From Halomarina pelagica (lineage in GTDB: Archaea > Halobacteriota > Halobacteria > Halobacteriales > Haloarculaceae): a stretch of 64,000 nt of DNA. The translations under genes were made by a program, and so were the position numbers. The notes under the pieces were generated by a model. The model had not been told where the DNA came from and did no database searches. It saw nothing but the letters and a program-made list of their open reading frames with translations. Each line of letters begins with the position of its first letter. Within the stretch, counting starts at the first letter, position 1. The stretch covers positions 80,668-144,667 of the forward strand of contig NZ_CP100457.1 of NCBI RefSeq assembly GCF_024228315.1. The letters run 5' to 3'. Below are positions 1 through 7,475 of this stretch, piece by piece.

Positions 1-628
1 TATTGTTTCTTGAAGCTTCTCTTGGGCCGCCTCCTCCCCCCTTGTAGGCGGTCATGGATTTGAGCCGGTTCTTCGTTGATTTCGTACAGCCATCTATCTC
101 GTCGTACCAGTCGTATCCGTTTTGTTTCATCAACGTATTGATGACAACCCAGAATCCGATTCCCTTGGGATTGTGGTCACCTTCGTCACCAACCATAGCA
201 ATCTGCTCGTCTAGCGCTTCGTACAGGTCTAGACTCGTTTGAGTCAGGAGTGGCTTCAACCGCATGAACAGGTCGGCACCCCTCTTGCCGACATTATCGA
301 CTGCTTTCGAATACACGCTGTCGTATCCGATTTCCTCAAACGGTAGCACGCTCCACGACTCGATTGCCCCGTCTTCGACGAGGGAATCCCACCGATCACA
401 CTCCTCGTCGACGACGGTTTCGGGGTCGCCGTCGATCATCAGGAGAATCCGTCCTCCCTTGAAATACTCTATTCCGTGACGACCGTAGTGCCCGTTTCGC
501 CAGAACCAACCCTTCTCGAAGGCTTCCATCGTTTCGAAGCGCTTCCAGGCGGATACGAGATAGTTCCTGATGAAGGATGCTTCCGCATCCGTGTCCTCCA
601 TTCGAAACGTGACCTGAACTGTAGACAT
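1..628 (-). CDS. Unrecognised protein, N-terminal 209 residues (runs off left edge)
   Basis: An open frame on the minus strand starts at ATG 628 and stays open to the window edge, so the C-terminus is missing. I do not recognise the family. The protein begins MSTVQVTFRMEDTDAEASF, is soluble-looking and mixed charged, and has no signal peptide or membrane segment. It holds aromatic-rich stretches (WFWRNGHYGRHG near residue 40, GFWVVINTLMKQNGYDWYDE near 165) and a short glycine run near the edge. Continuous coding over 628 nt with haloarchaeal acidic composition supports a real gene. The plus-strand ORFs here are shadows. Confidence 0.65.
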   Translation of the reverse strand, partial: MSTVQVTFRMEDTDAEASFIRNYLVSAWKRFETMEAFEKGWFWRNGHYGRHGIEYFKGGRILLMIDGDPETVVDEECDRWDSLVEDGAIESWSVLPFEEIGYDSVYSKAVDNVGKRGADLFMRLKPLLTQTSLDLYEALDEQIAMVGDEGDHNPKGIGFWVVINTLMKQNGYDWYDEIDGCTKSTKNRLKSMTAYKGGGGGPREASRNN

Positions 629-829
629 GCCTCGACTGTGCTCCCTAGTTCTGATATATTTTCTGTAGACATAAGTACAAGAACTAACTGACCCGAGGCA
701 TGAAATTGTCGCTGATATACTCGCACGCTCTATCTATCAGCTGATTCGCTGAAGGACAGGGTGAACACAATCTCCTGAGGATGATTCTACGACACGCTCA
801 GCACCTGTAGCGACCGCATCGCCGTTTGG

Positions 830-1189
830 CTACTGAATCACTGCCGGACGGTCGCGCTGGCCAGCGTGAAAGAGACACTCACACTCACTGACGGCACTGT
901 GAAAGTCGATATTGAGAGCCTCTTCCATCACCTCCCGAGACTCAGCAATCAAGGCATCTGTCGCTTCCTCGTAGGTCTCCCACGCTTTCTCTATGTCCGG
1001 CGTCTCCATATACCAGAGTAGATAGCTCACGTCAGGCCCTTCTTCGAGGAAAATTGACTCTGTCAACATCTCCTCCCGCTGGAGGATATCTGCTACCTCC
1101 GACTCCCGGTTTTTCGCTTCCGAAAACAACTTACGGAGGTCGTTAATCCGGTCACTCGGTATTTCGTACCGCAGCAGTATCACGTCCAT
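830..1189 (-). CDS. DUF6176 family protein
   Basis: A 119-aa cytosolic protein. The N-terminus MDVILLRYEIPSDRINDLRKL, the central SIFLEEGPDVSYLLWYMETPD and the helical stretch that follows have the strand-helix pattern of the small haloarchaeal DUF6176 family, which is probably a dimeric alpha-beta-barrel fold. The family's function is unknown. The gene is transcribed away from the HTH_10 regulator at 1274, and their starts are only 84 nt apart, so they share a divergent promoter region. This makes the regulator a plausible controller of it (inference). Confidence 0.7.
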   Translation of the reverse strand: MDVILLRYEIPSDRINDLRKLFSEAKNRESEVADILQREEMLTESIFLEEGPDVSYLLWYMETPDIEKAWETYEEATDALIAESREVMEEALNIDFHSAVSECECLFHAGQRDRPAVIQ

Positions 1190-1243
1190 TACACGTGATG
1201 AGACGGCCGGAGTCCGAGTGAGCGTTGTGTGGAATATGCTAGG

Positions 1244-1252
1244 TTATTTATT
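1244..1252 (+). promoter_or_regulatory. TATA box of the HTH_10 regulator gene
   Basis: TTATTTATT lies 22-30 nt before ATG 1274. This is the spacing of archaeal TATA elements on leaderless mRNAs, and it supports ATG 1274 over the in-frame upstream ATG at 1229. Confidence 0.55.
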
Positions 1253-1273
1253 AGTAGTGCTCCGACACCTCGT

Positions 1274-1927
1274 ATGCGGTTCGTCCGAGTTACCCTCACA
1301 AGCCCACGGGAAACACAGCATCAGATGCAACGCTTCGTCGAGGAGTCGGACGCGGTTCGGCGAGAGCAGAACTTGGGGGTGTCGAACCTCCCCGATTCGA
1401 GATGGGCGCATCTCTATTATGTTGAGGGGGAGATCGAAGCCTACCGTGCGATGTTGGAGCAACAGGAGACGGTCGAGTATTTCGATTTGAACCCTATTGA
1501 GGCACGCTCGTTCTGCGCGTACGTCGTTTTTCGGAAGCGACCAACGGACGAACGATTCGCCGAGGCGTTCGAGAAACACGGGGTCGTAGTCGTTTCGCCC
1601 GTAGAGACGGACAGAACGGGAGCGAAATTCACCCTCGTTGGCCCACAAGAAGCGCTTCAGGCACTGCTGGAGGACATCCCCGAGGACTTGGACACTGAGA
1701 TCTTGCAAGTGGGGGAGTTCAATCACCACCACGGGGCCCTTGCCGGGCGACTAACGTCTCGCCAGCGTGAGGCGGTCAGCGCCGCACTGGCTGTGGAGTA
1801 CTACGGTGTGCCCCATGACGCGACGCTCGCTGACGTTGCCGACGAGCTCGGGTGTACCGTCGGGACAGCCTCCACCCTTCTGAGACGGGCGGAACGAGCA
1901 GTAATGGAAGCTGTCGTCGTGGGATAG
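1274..1927 (+). CDS. HTH_10 (Bat-type) helix-turn-helix regulator
   Basis: A 217-aa DNA-binding protein. Residues 1-150 form an alpha-beta sensor-like region. The last 55 residues, beginning LTSRQREAVSAALAVEYYGV and ending in ADELGCTVGTASTLLRRAER, are the HTH_10 domain of haloarchaeal Bat-like regulators. ATG 1274 was chosen because a TATA box lies 22-30 nt upstream. It is divergent from the DUF6176 gene. The ligand is unknown. It is only a distant relative of the three HTH_10 proteins at 30.1, 34.3 and 49.3 kb. Confidence 0.82.
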   Translation: MRFVRVTLTSPRETQHQMQRFVEESDAVRREQNLGVSNLPDSRWAHLYYVEGEIEAYRAMLEQQETVEYFDLNPIEARSFCAYVVFRKRPTDERFAEAFEKHGVVVVSPVETDRTGAKFTLVGPQEALQALLEDIPEDLDTEILQVGEFNHHHGALAGRLTSRQREAVSAALAVEYYGVPHDATLADVADELGCTVGTASTLLRRAERAVMEAVVVG

Positions 1928-1984
1928 TCTCGTCCTCTCCGAACGGATTCAGATCGGTTGGCATAGGCGGGGAACCGATCTGTC

Positions 1985-2070
1985 GCTGAATATATCCGCT
2001 GTAGTCAGCATGCAAATTTCTGATAGCGGTTAGGGGATTTTTCGTACCCTTGCTGAATACAGAACGCGTA
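1985..2070. repeat. Dispersed 86-bp repeat, copy 1
   Basis: The stretch starting GCTGAATATA and containing TGTAGTCAGCATGCA and TTTCTGATAGCGGTT recurs at 2629-2715 with scattered substitutions. The two copies are direct and bracket the DUF1428 gene. They look like decayed ends of a mobile element. No transposase is left between them. Confidence 0.6.
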
Positions 2071-2168
2071 TTTCGCACGGTCAGGAGTTGCGGATCCGCC
2101 GTTACTGGACGCCGAACCGGTATACTACTATCGCGACACAAGCCGATCTTCACCGCTAGTTTCGTTCG

Positions 2169-2549
2169 TCAATTTTCGTAGCTGACGATGGAACGGAAGC
2201 CGCCATACGCCATGCGCTTCGTATCGAAGGGCATCTCCTCATCGAAGTTCTCCGAATCCATCGCGGGATCTTCCATCACCTTCGCGTTCACCTCGTCGCG
2301 GTGGTCCCGCGACTCAAACACGATAAACGAGAACACGACCGTTTCGTCCTCTCCGGTTTCGGCGAGCTGTGGGAAGGTTCGAATCGGCATGCCGTCCATG
2401 TCGGGCTCCATGTCGTCGCCGACCCCTTCGAAATACTCGAGAGCGCCGTGTTCGATCCAGAGCTGTCCGGCCTCGCTGGCCATCTCACGGTACGCATCGA
2501 GCTCATCGGTCGGGATCGGGATAACGAATCCATCGACGTATCGTTCCAT
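2169..2549 (-). CDS. DUF1428 family (YbaA-like) protein
   Basis: A 126-aa protein matching the DUF1428/YbaA family over its whole length. It has the opening RYVDGFVIPIPTDELDAYREM, the central GALEYFEGVGDD, the VVFSFIVFESRDHRDEVNAK block and the closing MPFDTKRMAYGGFRSIV. The family has a dimeric ferredoxin-like fold and no firmly assigned reaction. It is a single gene, bracketed by two copies of an 86-bp direct repeat, which suggests it moved in as a cassette (inference). Confidence 0.85.
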   Translation of the reverse strand: MERYVDGFVIPIPTDELDAYREMASEAGQLWIEHGALEYFEGVGDDMEPDMDGMPIRTFPQLAETGEDETVVFSFIVFESRDHRDEVNAKVMEDPAMDSENFDEEMPFDTKRMAYGGFRSIVSYEN

Positions 2550-2628
2550 ACCCTACGTGGTAGGACGCGACAGGAATTGAACGTTATTCCCACTTACCGC
2601 GATTTATCTCAGCAATTGATTTTGCCCT

Positions 2629-2715
2629 GCTGAATATACCCACTGTAGTCAGCATGCAATTTCTGATAGCGGTTGGGGGAATTTGCAGTGCCCTTGCTGC
2701 AGACAGGGCGCATAG
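2629..2715. repeat. Dispersed 86-bp repeat, copy 2
   Basis: Second copy of the repeat at 1985-2070, in the same orientation. It shares TGTAGTCAGCATGCA, ATTTCTGATAGCGGTT and a CCCTTGCTG block, with small indels and substitutions elsewhere. Confidence 0.6.
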
Positions 2716-2775
2716 TTAGCAGCAAGAATCGGATGGCTGGAGATAAATTAGGTCGGTCTGTGTCGGCCCCCATCG

Positions 2776-3225
2776 TTACAGATCCAATTCATCGAACGCC
2801 CGCTCGGGAGGTCGGGGGTTTGCGTTCAGTTCCCACTCAACGTCGTACCTGTCGAGAAAGACTCGGTGGTGGGGAGCGTTCTCCTCTACGTTGCACCCGA
2901 GCGAGTCGGCACGTTCAGTGATTTCGTCAAATGCTTCGTCATCGACAGCCAGCGCAATGTGGTCGAGTCGGCCAGTTCCCTGTTGGTCCGATATGTCGGC
3001 AACTGCCATGTAGAACTCATCTCGCCCAAGAAACGACATATACGGTGTAACTCCTCTATTGATGGCCTCCTCCCAAGAAACGTCGTCTGGAACGGTTCCA
3101 GGGTCACCATCAATCCCTGCCTCGCGGAATAGCACTGCAAGGTCGAACAGTTCCCTGTAATATGATTCACCGTCCGGAACATCATCCACCGACAGAACGA
3201 GATGATGGACACCGTTGACGTACAT
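2776..3225 (-). CDS. VOC family (glyoxalase/dioxygenase-fold) protein
   Basis: About 149 aa from ATG 3225; an upstream in-frame start at 3249 only adds a non-conserved tail. The first half opens MYVNGVHHLVLSVDDVPDGE and the second RLDHIALAVDDEAFDEITER, the two beta-alpha-beta-beta-beta modules of the vicinal oxygen chelate fold. HH near residues 6-7, H96-region LDHIAL and the late WELNANP segment supply candidate metal ligands. The substrate cannot be predicted. It is a lone gene between repeat copy 2 and the APH-fold gene. Confidence 0.75.
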   Translation of the reverse strand: MYVNGVHHLVLSVDDVPDGESYYRELFDLAVLFREAGIDGDPGTVPDDVSWEEAINRGVTPYMSFLGRDEFYMAVADISDQQGTGRLDHIALAVDDEAFDEITERADSLGCNVEENAPHHRVFLDRYDVEWELNANPRPPERAFDELDL

Positions 3226-3414
3226 GCATTCGGTTAATCGATAAAGCACATAGGTCTATAGTCAATCTACTCTTGAGCTACACCCCTCTCAATCAATTCA
3301 CCGCGATTCTGAGGACGAAGAAATCGGTCCGTGCTGAATCCATCCTCTCTATGCAGCACCCAATTCCTACCAGATATTGGTCATTTTAACAGAGCTAATT
3401 CGGTGATCAGTGCT

Positions 3415-4329
3415 CTAAACCTGTTCAACCGCCTCAAGAACACCGTCTCGAAGCTTCTGAGCGTGTTCCCTGGTCTCCTCTGGTCCGTGCTGATCCTGTA
3501 CGTACAGCGACTCAAAGTAGTAGACCCCGTTCAAGATCGTATAGAGCGGTTTTCGGCGTTCGAATCCCGATGAGAGTGAACGGACGGATTCGTACCCTGC
3601 TCGGAACGCCTCTCCTGAGGCGTCACAGTCACGACCGAACGTCGGAAGCCCCGTCCGCCAGTAGTCGAATTCACCCGGCGCAGCGATCGCATGCTCGAAG
3701 TCCACCATACAGGCAACTTGCTCGTCGACAACGGTGACGTGCTCAGGCGTCGCCCAACCGTGGCAGCAAACAGGGCCATCTGCGCCACTGAACACGCTTG
3801 GGTGGTCCTTCAGAAACTCTAGGACCATATCTGCGACATCAGCGTGTCCATGTTGGGCAAGCGTCGGACGGTACTGGTGGACGTACGCAAGAGCGGCCGC
3901 ATGCCAGTCATCATCCTCAGCGACCACGGTTCCGTTAACCGACGGCCGAAATCGACCGTACCGATCAATTAACGGGTCGGTTTCGTTGTGCAGTGTTGCT
4001 AAGCCCCGTCCCGCGGCGTAGGCCCACGTTTCGTCGGCCTGCCCTCCTTCGTCAGGCGCTGGAGCATTCGGATGCCACGCAGCAACGTAGTAGCCGTCTC
4101 CGACCAGTAGTATCTCAGGTACAGGTACCGACGTCTGATCGCCAACGAACGCGATCACATGCCCCTCGAGTGTTGCTTTCCCCGTTGGACCGGTATTACC
4201 CTTGTAGACAGCACGCTGGCCATCCACGAAGACTTCGTAGACCTCGTGAGGCGGTACGTCGTGAAGCTGGCGCACAATGCTGTGGGTAGTAAACTGCGCT
4301 GCGAGTGTGTCGTGGACGTCTCGTTTCAT
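3415..4329 (-). CDS. Aminoglycoside-phosphotransferase-fold protein, catalytic Asp missing
   Basis: 304 aa from ATG 4329, chosen because the upstream 37 residues in frame are not conserved-looking. The kinase-like N-lobe has VYKGNTG with Lys43 as the nucleotide-binding lysine candidate. The C-lobe has CCHGWATPEHV at 188-198 and CMVDFEHAIAAPGEFDYW at 207-224. In active APH proteins the first motif reads HGDxxxxN. Here Asp is replaced by Trp and Asn by His, while the metal-binding Asp210 remains. It may be a pseudokinase or use a different mechanism. The haloarchaeal APH-fold family is otherwise diverse in substrate. Confidence 0.7.
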   Translation of the reverse strand: MKRDVHDTLAAQFTTHSIVRQLHDVPPHEVYEVFVDGQRAVYKGNTGPTGKATLEGHVIAFVGDQTSVPVPEILLVGDGYYVAAWHPNAPAPDEGGQADETWAYAAGRGLATLHNETDPLIDRYGRFRPSVNGTVVAEDDDWHAAALAYVHQYRPTLAQHGHADVADMVLEFLKDHPSVFSGADGPVCCHGWATPEHVTVVDEQVACMVDFEHAIAAPGEFDYWRTGLPTFGRDCDASGEAFRAGYESVRSLSSGFERRKPLYTILNGVYYFESLYVQDQHGPEETREHAQKLRDGVLEAVEQV

Positions 4330-4509
4330 ACTATGGCCACCGCGTGACGAGCGGCGATCGGCCGTAGTGAGTGCTGTAGCTACGGCCGAGAGAAGACAGA
4401 CGAAAGGTAGGGGCAGCTTCAAATAAGCACTTCGACTCACCTGAATGAGTCCTCGTTAGAAAAATTATGGATATTGTTCTCCGTATCCAATGCATGAGTA
4501 TAGCGCTGA

Positions 4510-4549
4510 TTAACCAACAGCGGCCTCGATAACACACATTGTTGGTTAA
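4510..4549. promoter_or_regulatory. Dispersed inverted repeat TTAACCAACA / TGTTGGTTAA, copy 1
   Basis: Perfect 10-bp arms at 4510-4519 and 4540-4549 are separated by 20 nt. The same arms with nearly the same spacing recur at 10525, 19167 and 56802. This copy lies about 220 nt upstream of the RHH/PIN toxin-antitoxin pair. Confidence 0.65.
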
Positions 4550-4747
4550 ACGCTCGCTGAATGTTCTTCTCCACAATCGCTGCCGGTCATATCCAGCGCC
4601 AAGAGCCCATGTCTCCCAGGGAGGAGTCGGAGGGCTGTCTTATGAACGGTCGAAGTGGAAGATAAAGAACGTGGGCCTTCCACTAGTCGTTATTTTCGTA
4701 CCCGTCAACTGACTGGTGGTCTACTCCCGGAGAAGCCTTTTTGCGTC

Positions 4748-4768
4748 TGTGGGTACAACGTACCCACA
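4748..4768. promoter_or_regulatory. Operator-like palindrome of the RHH/PIN operon
   Basis: Arms TGTGGGTAC and GTACCCACA flank a 3-nt centre, ending 2 nt before ATG 4771 and downstream of a T-rich TATA-like stretch. A further GTACCC-like half-site lies inside the first codons. The position fits autorepression by the RHH antitoxin. Confidence 0.6.
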
Positions 4769-4770
4769 GT

Positions 4771-5073
4771 ATGAGTACCCGAAAAGTCAACTTCCGGCTC
4801 CCAGAGGACCTGGTGACGCATGCGGATATAGCCGCAGAAGTCACCCATAAAAACCGAACTGAACTCCTAATCGAAGCCCTGCGCGAGTACCTCGAAGAAA
4901 TCGAATCGAGCGAGCGTTTTCAAGAGGCAGTCGTTGAACTCTACCTTCAAGACGAACTCGAGTTTGAATCGCTTAGCAAGATTATCGGTCGCCAGGACGC
5001 AGAAGCAGTCCGGACGTCGAAGCAGCTCCTCGATCAAGGCGATGCCCTCGCTGACAAACTTGCGGATCGCTGA
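4771..5073 (+). CDS. Ribbon-helix-helix antitoxin (VapB/CopG-like)
   Basis: A 100-aa protein opening MSTRKVNFRLPEDLVTHADI, a beta strand followed by the two helices of a ribbon-helix-helix DNA-binding domain. KNRTELLIEALREYLEEIE is the second helix. The C-terminal half is acidic and helical, as expected for a toxin-wrapping tail. ATG 4771 is preferred over the longer frame from 4741 because the palindromic operator sits just upstream and would otherwise be coding. It overlaps the downstream PIN gene by the TGA/ATG junction, forming a two-gene toxin-antitoxin operon. Confidence 0.82.
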   Translation: MSTRKVNFRLPEDLVTHADIAAEVTHKNRTELLIEALREYLEEIESSERFQEAVVELYLQDELEFESLSKIIGRQDAEAVRTSKQLLDQGDALADKLADR

Positions 5074-5589
5074 ATGCTGGTCATCGACACAAGCGCGTTC
5101 ATTTCTCTCGCAATCGGTGATGTCCTTGATGATGTACTCGCCGAATTTGACGTCGTGACAACGGCACTCGTCATCGACGAACTCGAAACGACCGCAGAAT
5201 ACGACGATGTGCATGGCCGCGGGGCCACAGCCGTTCTCGAACGCGCTGATTGCTTCGAGATTCTGGAGCTTCCTGCCCCAGCGTTTTCGTCGAGTCAGAT
5301 CGATGCTGGCGAAGCGAGTTGTGTCGCCGCTGTTGAAGAGATCGACGCCCCATTTCTCATTACGGACGATTTTCGAGCACTTCCAGAACTCACCACATTG
5401 CTGTCTGCCGATGTGGCGCTATCACCTATCCTCCTCCGAGCACTCGTCAAACGAGAGGTGCTTACAGAGGCCGAGGCGCACTCCGCGCTCAACACTATTG
5501 CGCAGGGTCGAGACTGGCTTGGTGCGCCGATCTACCGCTATGCACAACGGCTCTTCGACGAGACAGAGACGTCATCAACCGAACCGTGA
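5074..5589 (+). CDS. PIN-domain toxin (VapC-like ribonuclease)
   Basis: A 171-aa PIN-domain protein starting directly at the antitoxin stop codon. Acidic residues typical of the metal site are visible: Asp5 in VIDTSAF, Glu36 in VIDELE, Asp77/Glu80 in QIDAGEAS and Asp98/Asp99 in LITDDFRAL. The family cleaves RNA, often tRNA. It is encoded immediately after the RHH antitoxin and is probably co-translated with it. The C-terminal 60 residues extend beyond the minimal PIN fold and resemble the helical extension seen in haloarchaeal relatives. Confidence 0.82.
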   Translation: MLVIDTSAFISLAIGDVLDDVLAEFDVVTTALVIDELETTAEYDDVHGRGATAVLERADCFEILELPAPAFSSSQIDAGEASCVAAVEEIDAPFLITDDFRALPELTTLLSADVALSPILLRALVKREVLTEAEAHSALNTIAQGRDWLGAPIYRYAQRLFDETETSSTEP

Positions 5590-5834
5590 CTGTTGAAGAA
5601 CAATCACGACGAGAACCAGGAACCGATCGGTGTCGGTCACTCCCTTACGGACTGCGTTCGCTGCACGGGATCGAAGCTGAGTAGATTGCATTGGGTGCCA
5701 CGTCTGTACGCAGAACTAATCTCAGTCCTCGGGGACAGTTCACTTCGCATCGATAGAGCGAAAGCCCGGCGCGCGGAGCGCGCCCGGACCGTGGAGGCGG
5801 GTGGGGCGGTCGGGGATGGGTGGTCTGGCACGGC

Positions 5835-5840
5835 AAAAAA
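5835..5840 (-). terminator. Poly-T terminator after tfb
   Basis: A6 on the plus strand is T6 in the tfb transcript, 14 nt past its stop. It is followed by a C-rich tract that forms four runs of three or more G on the other strand (about 5798-5824). The same arrangement follows the OB-fold pseudogene at 14199. Confidence 0.45.
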
Positions 5841-5854
5841 GAGTGGTACGTCGC

Positions 5855-6931
5855 TCAGTGCAGTTGGACGCGCCCGCGCTCAAGGACGGCTGCCGGATCG
5901 TCCGTCCCATGCGTGGCCACGTAGGCGTCGTACAGTGCCTGGGAGTATCGACTAATGCGGCTCTTGGTGGTGTCGAGAATCGTCCGTCCGGCGGTGACCA
6001 CCTCCGCCTGGGTCAGCGTCTTCCCGTCGGTGAGCCGGTCAGCTGCGTAGACGGCCGCCGCCGCCATCGTCAGCCGCGACGTTCCCGGTCCAACTGGCGT
6101 CTCGTCAGCGATCTCCAAGAGGTGCTCGCCCAGCCGTCGAAGCTCCAGACACGTTTTCACGTCCGGCGCATCCTCACCGAGTGCTGCAACCACCGCGTCG
6201 ACGGGGGCCGCCCGCACCGGCGGTACATCCAGACCGAGTGCACACCGCAGCTTCCGCGCTGCTGCGCACACTCGCTCGCGGTCCGCCTTCGCGTACTGGG
6301 TCACTTCCACGTCGGATCGCGGAACGCCCGCATCGATCGCAGCGAGCAGCACCGCGCCCGCGGCGAGTGCTTCCCAGGACATCCGCCCACCGGGAAGCCG
6401 CGCCGCAGCCGCCTGTTTGAGGATCAACCCCGCATCCTCGGCCACGTAGCCGGGGAGGGACAGATTACCAGTGATCGACTCGATGTCTCGGAAGCCCTCG
6501 TTGAGCCGGATGGCCCGCTTGTCCTCGACTTGGAAGCGCTTGTGCCGCCGCCGCAACCGACCGAACTTGTCTTTCTGCTCGCTCGACAGTGCCCGTCCGT
6601 AGCCGTCAGTGCCGAGGAAGAACGTCGTATGCAGGCCCTTGTCCACCCGCAGCGGATTGATCGACTCACAGCTCCACTCTGCCGGACCACTCCCCTCGGA
6701 CGGCCCGTGCACGCCGCGCGTCGGCCGGTGATCGACATGCTCCGCAGAGACCACGAGCCCACAATCCACGCAGTAGGACTCCTGATCGCCGGTGACGACC
6801 TGTCCATCGCACTCGAGACACGTCGACTGCCACGTTGGCTCGTGCTCGACGACCGCCTGGCTGTGCTCCTCGTCATGTTTTGTTCCCTGTTCAACCGAAG
6901 ATTCATACCGCACAAAGTTCGTACTCGACAT
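5855..6931 (-). CDS. tfb: Transcription initiation factor IIB (TFB)
   Basis: 358 aa from ATG 6931. The zinc ribbon uses Cys38, Cys41, Cys54 and Cys57 (CLEC and CVDC). A B-reader/linker region follows, containing GLHTTFFLGTDGYGRALS, and then two cyclin-like repeats at about 155-250 and 255-345. TFB bridges TBP-bound promoters and RNA polymerase. Haloarchaea carry several TFB paralogs, and plasmid copies are common. This one probably serves a subset of promoters (inference). It is monocistronic, with a poly-T terminator just past its stop. The long plus-strand ORF over it is a shadow. Confidence 0.93.
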   Translation of the reverse strand: MSSTNFVRYESSVEQGTKHDEEHSQAVVEHEPTWQSTCLECDGQVVTGDQESYCVDCGLVVSAEHVDHRPTRGVHGPSEGSGPAEWSCESINPLRVDKGLHTTFFLGTDGYGRALSSEQKDKFGRLRRRHKRFQVEDKRAIRLNEGFRDIESITGNLSLPGYVAEDAGLILKQAAAARLPGGRMSWEALAAGAVLLAAIDAGVPRSDVEVTQYAKADRERVCAAARKLRCALGLDVPPVRAAPVDAVVAALGEDAPDVKTCLELRRLGEHLLEIADETPVGPGTSRLTMAAAAVYAADRLTDGKTLTQAEVVTAGRTILDTTKSRISRYSQALYDAYVATHGTDDPAAVLERGRVQLH

Positions 6932-7475
6932 GGGTTCCAAACCCGAAGGCGCTCACTCGGCGTCTTCTTCCGACACTACGACTCTCCAGCCGTAGCTCTC
7001 GACAACGACCAACTCACCTACGACGCGCGCTCGCTCGCGCCTTCGCGAGCGCCCTGTGGGCGCGAGCGAGCGCGCCTCGAGGAGCACAGTCAACCAGCCC
7101 CGCGCGCCGTCCGCCCGGAGCGAGCGACCAGCGGAGTACGCGTGGGGGGTGAGCACCGACCGGAGCGCAACCCCTCGCGGGTACCCGCTGGCGTCGAAAC
7201 CAGACGCCCGGACCGGTGAGCGACGTGAGGAGCGAACCGCAGCCCGGAATGGTCGGTCGCGAGCGAAGCGAGGCGCGACCGCAGGGAGCGCCTCGACGCG
7301 AGCGGTGAACGAAGTGAACCGCGAGCAAGCGGAGGGCGGCATGCGGCGAGTGGGGCGGGCCGTAACGACTCATCTTAATTTGATATCAACGCACAGCGAC
7401 CCAGCCACCATTATGGCGGACTCAAAATGGGAAGTTATGTGAAGGGAACTGGGCTTCATATGAAGCCACATGAAT
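6932..7475. other. GC-rich non-coding region upstream of tfb
   Basis: Very GC-rich sequence with simple GCGAGCGAAGCGAG-like repeats and no frame with convincing composition. The part from 7160 to 7357 is repeated at 16424-16626. ORFs here translate to Arg/Ala/Gly-rich nonsense and are rejected. Confidence 0.5.
7160..7357. repeat. 200-bp GC-rich repeat, copy 1
   Basis: It contains GCAACCCCTCGCGGGTACCC, then CGTCGAAACCAGACGCCCGG, then GTGAGCGACGTGAGGAGCGA. It matches 16424-16626 along its length, with substitutions mostly in the second half. It is non-coding in both places. Confidence 0.7.

Larger units (their letters stand above)
4330..4770. other. 440-bp intergenic region with inverted repeat and operator
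   Basis: No coding frame is convincing. It holds the dispersed inverted repeat at 4510-4549, a T-rich TATA-like stretch at 4733-4743 and the perfect palindrome just before the RHH antitoxin gene. Confidence 0.5.

Noticed and set aside
5593..5955. ORF of 120 codons after the PIN toxin
   Set aside because: Composition resembles frameshifted GC-rich DNA and it runs into the tfb terminator and 3' end.
5801..7219. Long plus-strand ORF (472 codons) opposite tfb
   Set aside because: It is antisense to a clear TFB gene and translates to Arg/Pro/His-rich sequence with no domain, a usual shadow in GC-rich DNA.
7056..7442. ORF in the GC-rich repeat (128 codons)
   Set aside because: Composition is Arg/Ala/Ser/Gly repeat-like, and the same sequence at 16.5 kb is read in other frames, so selection for protein is unlikely.
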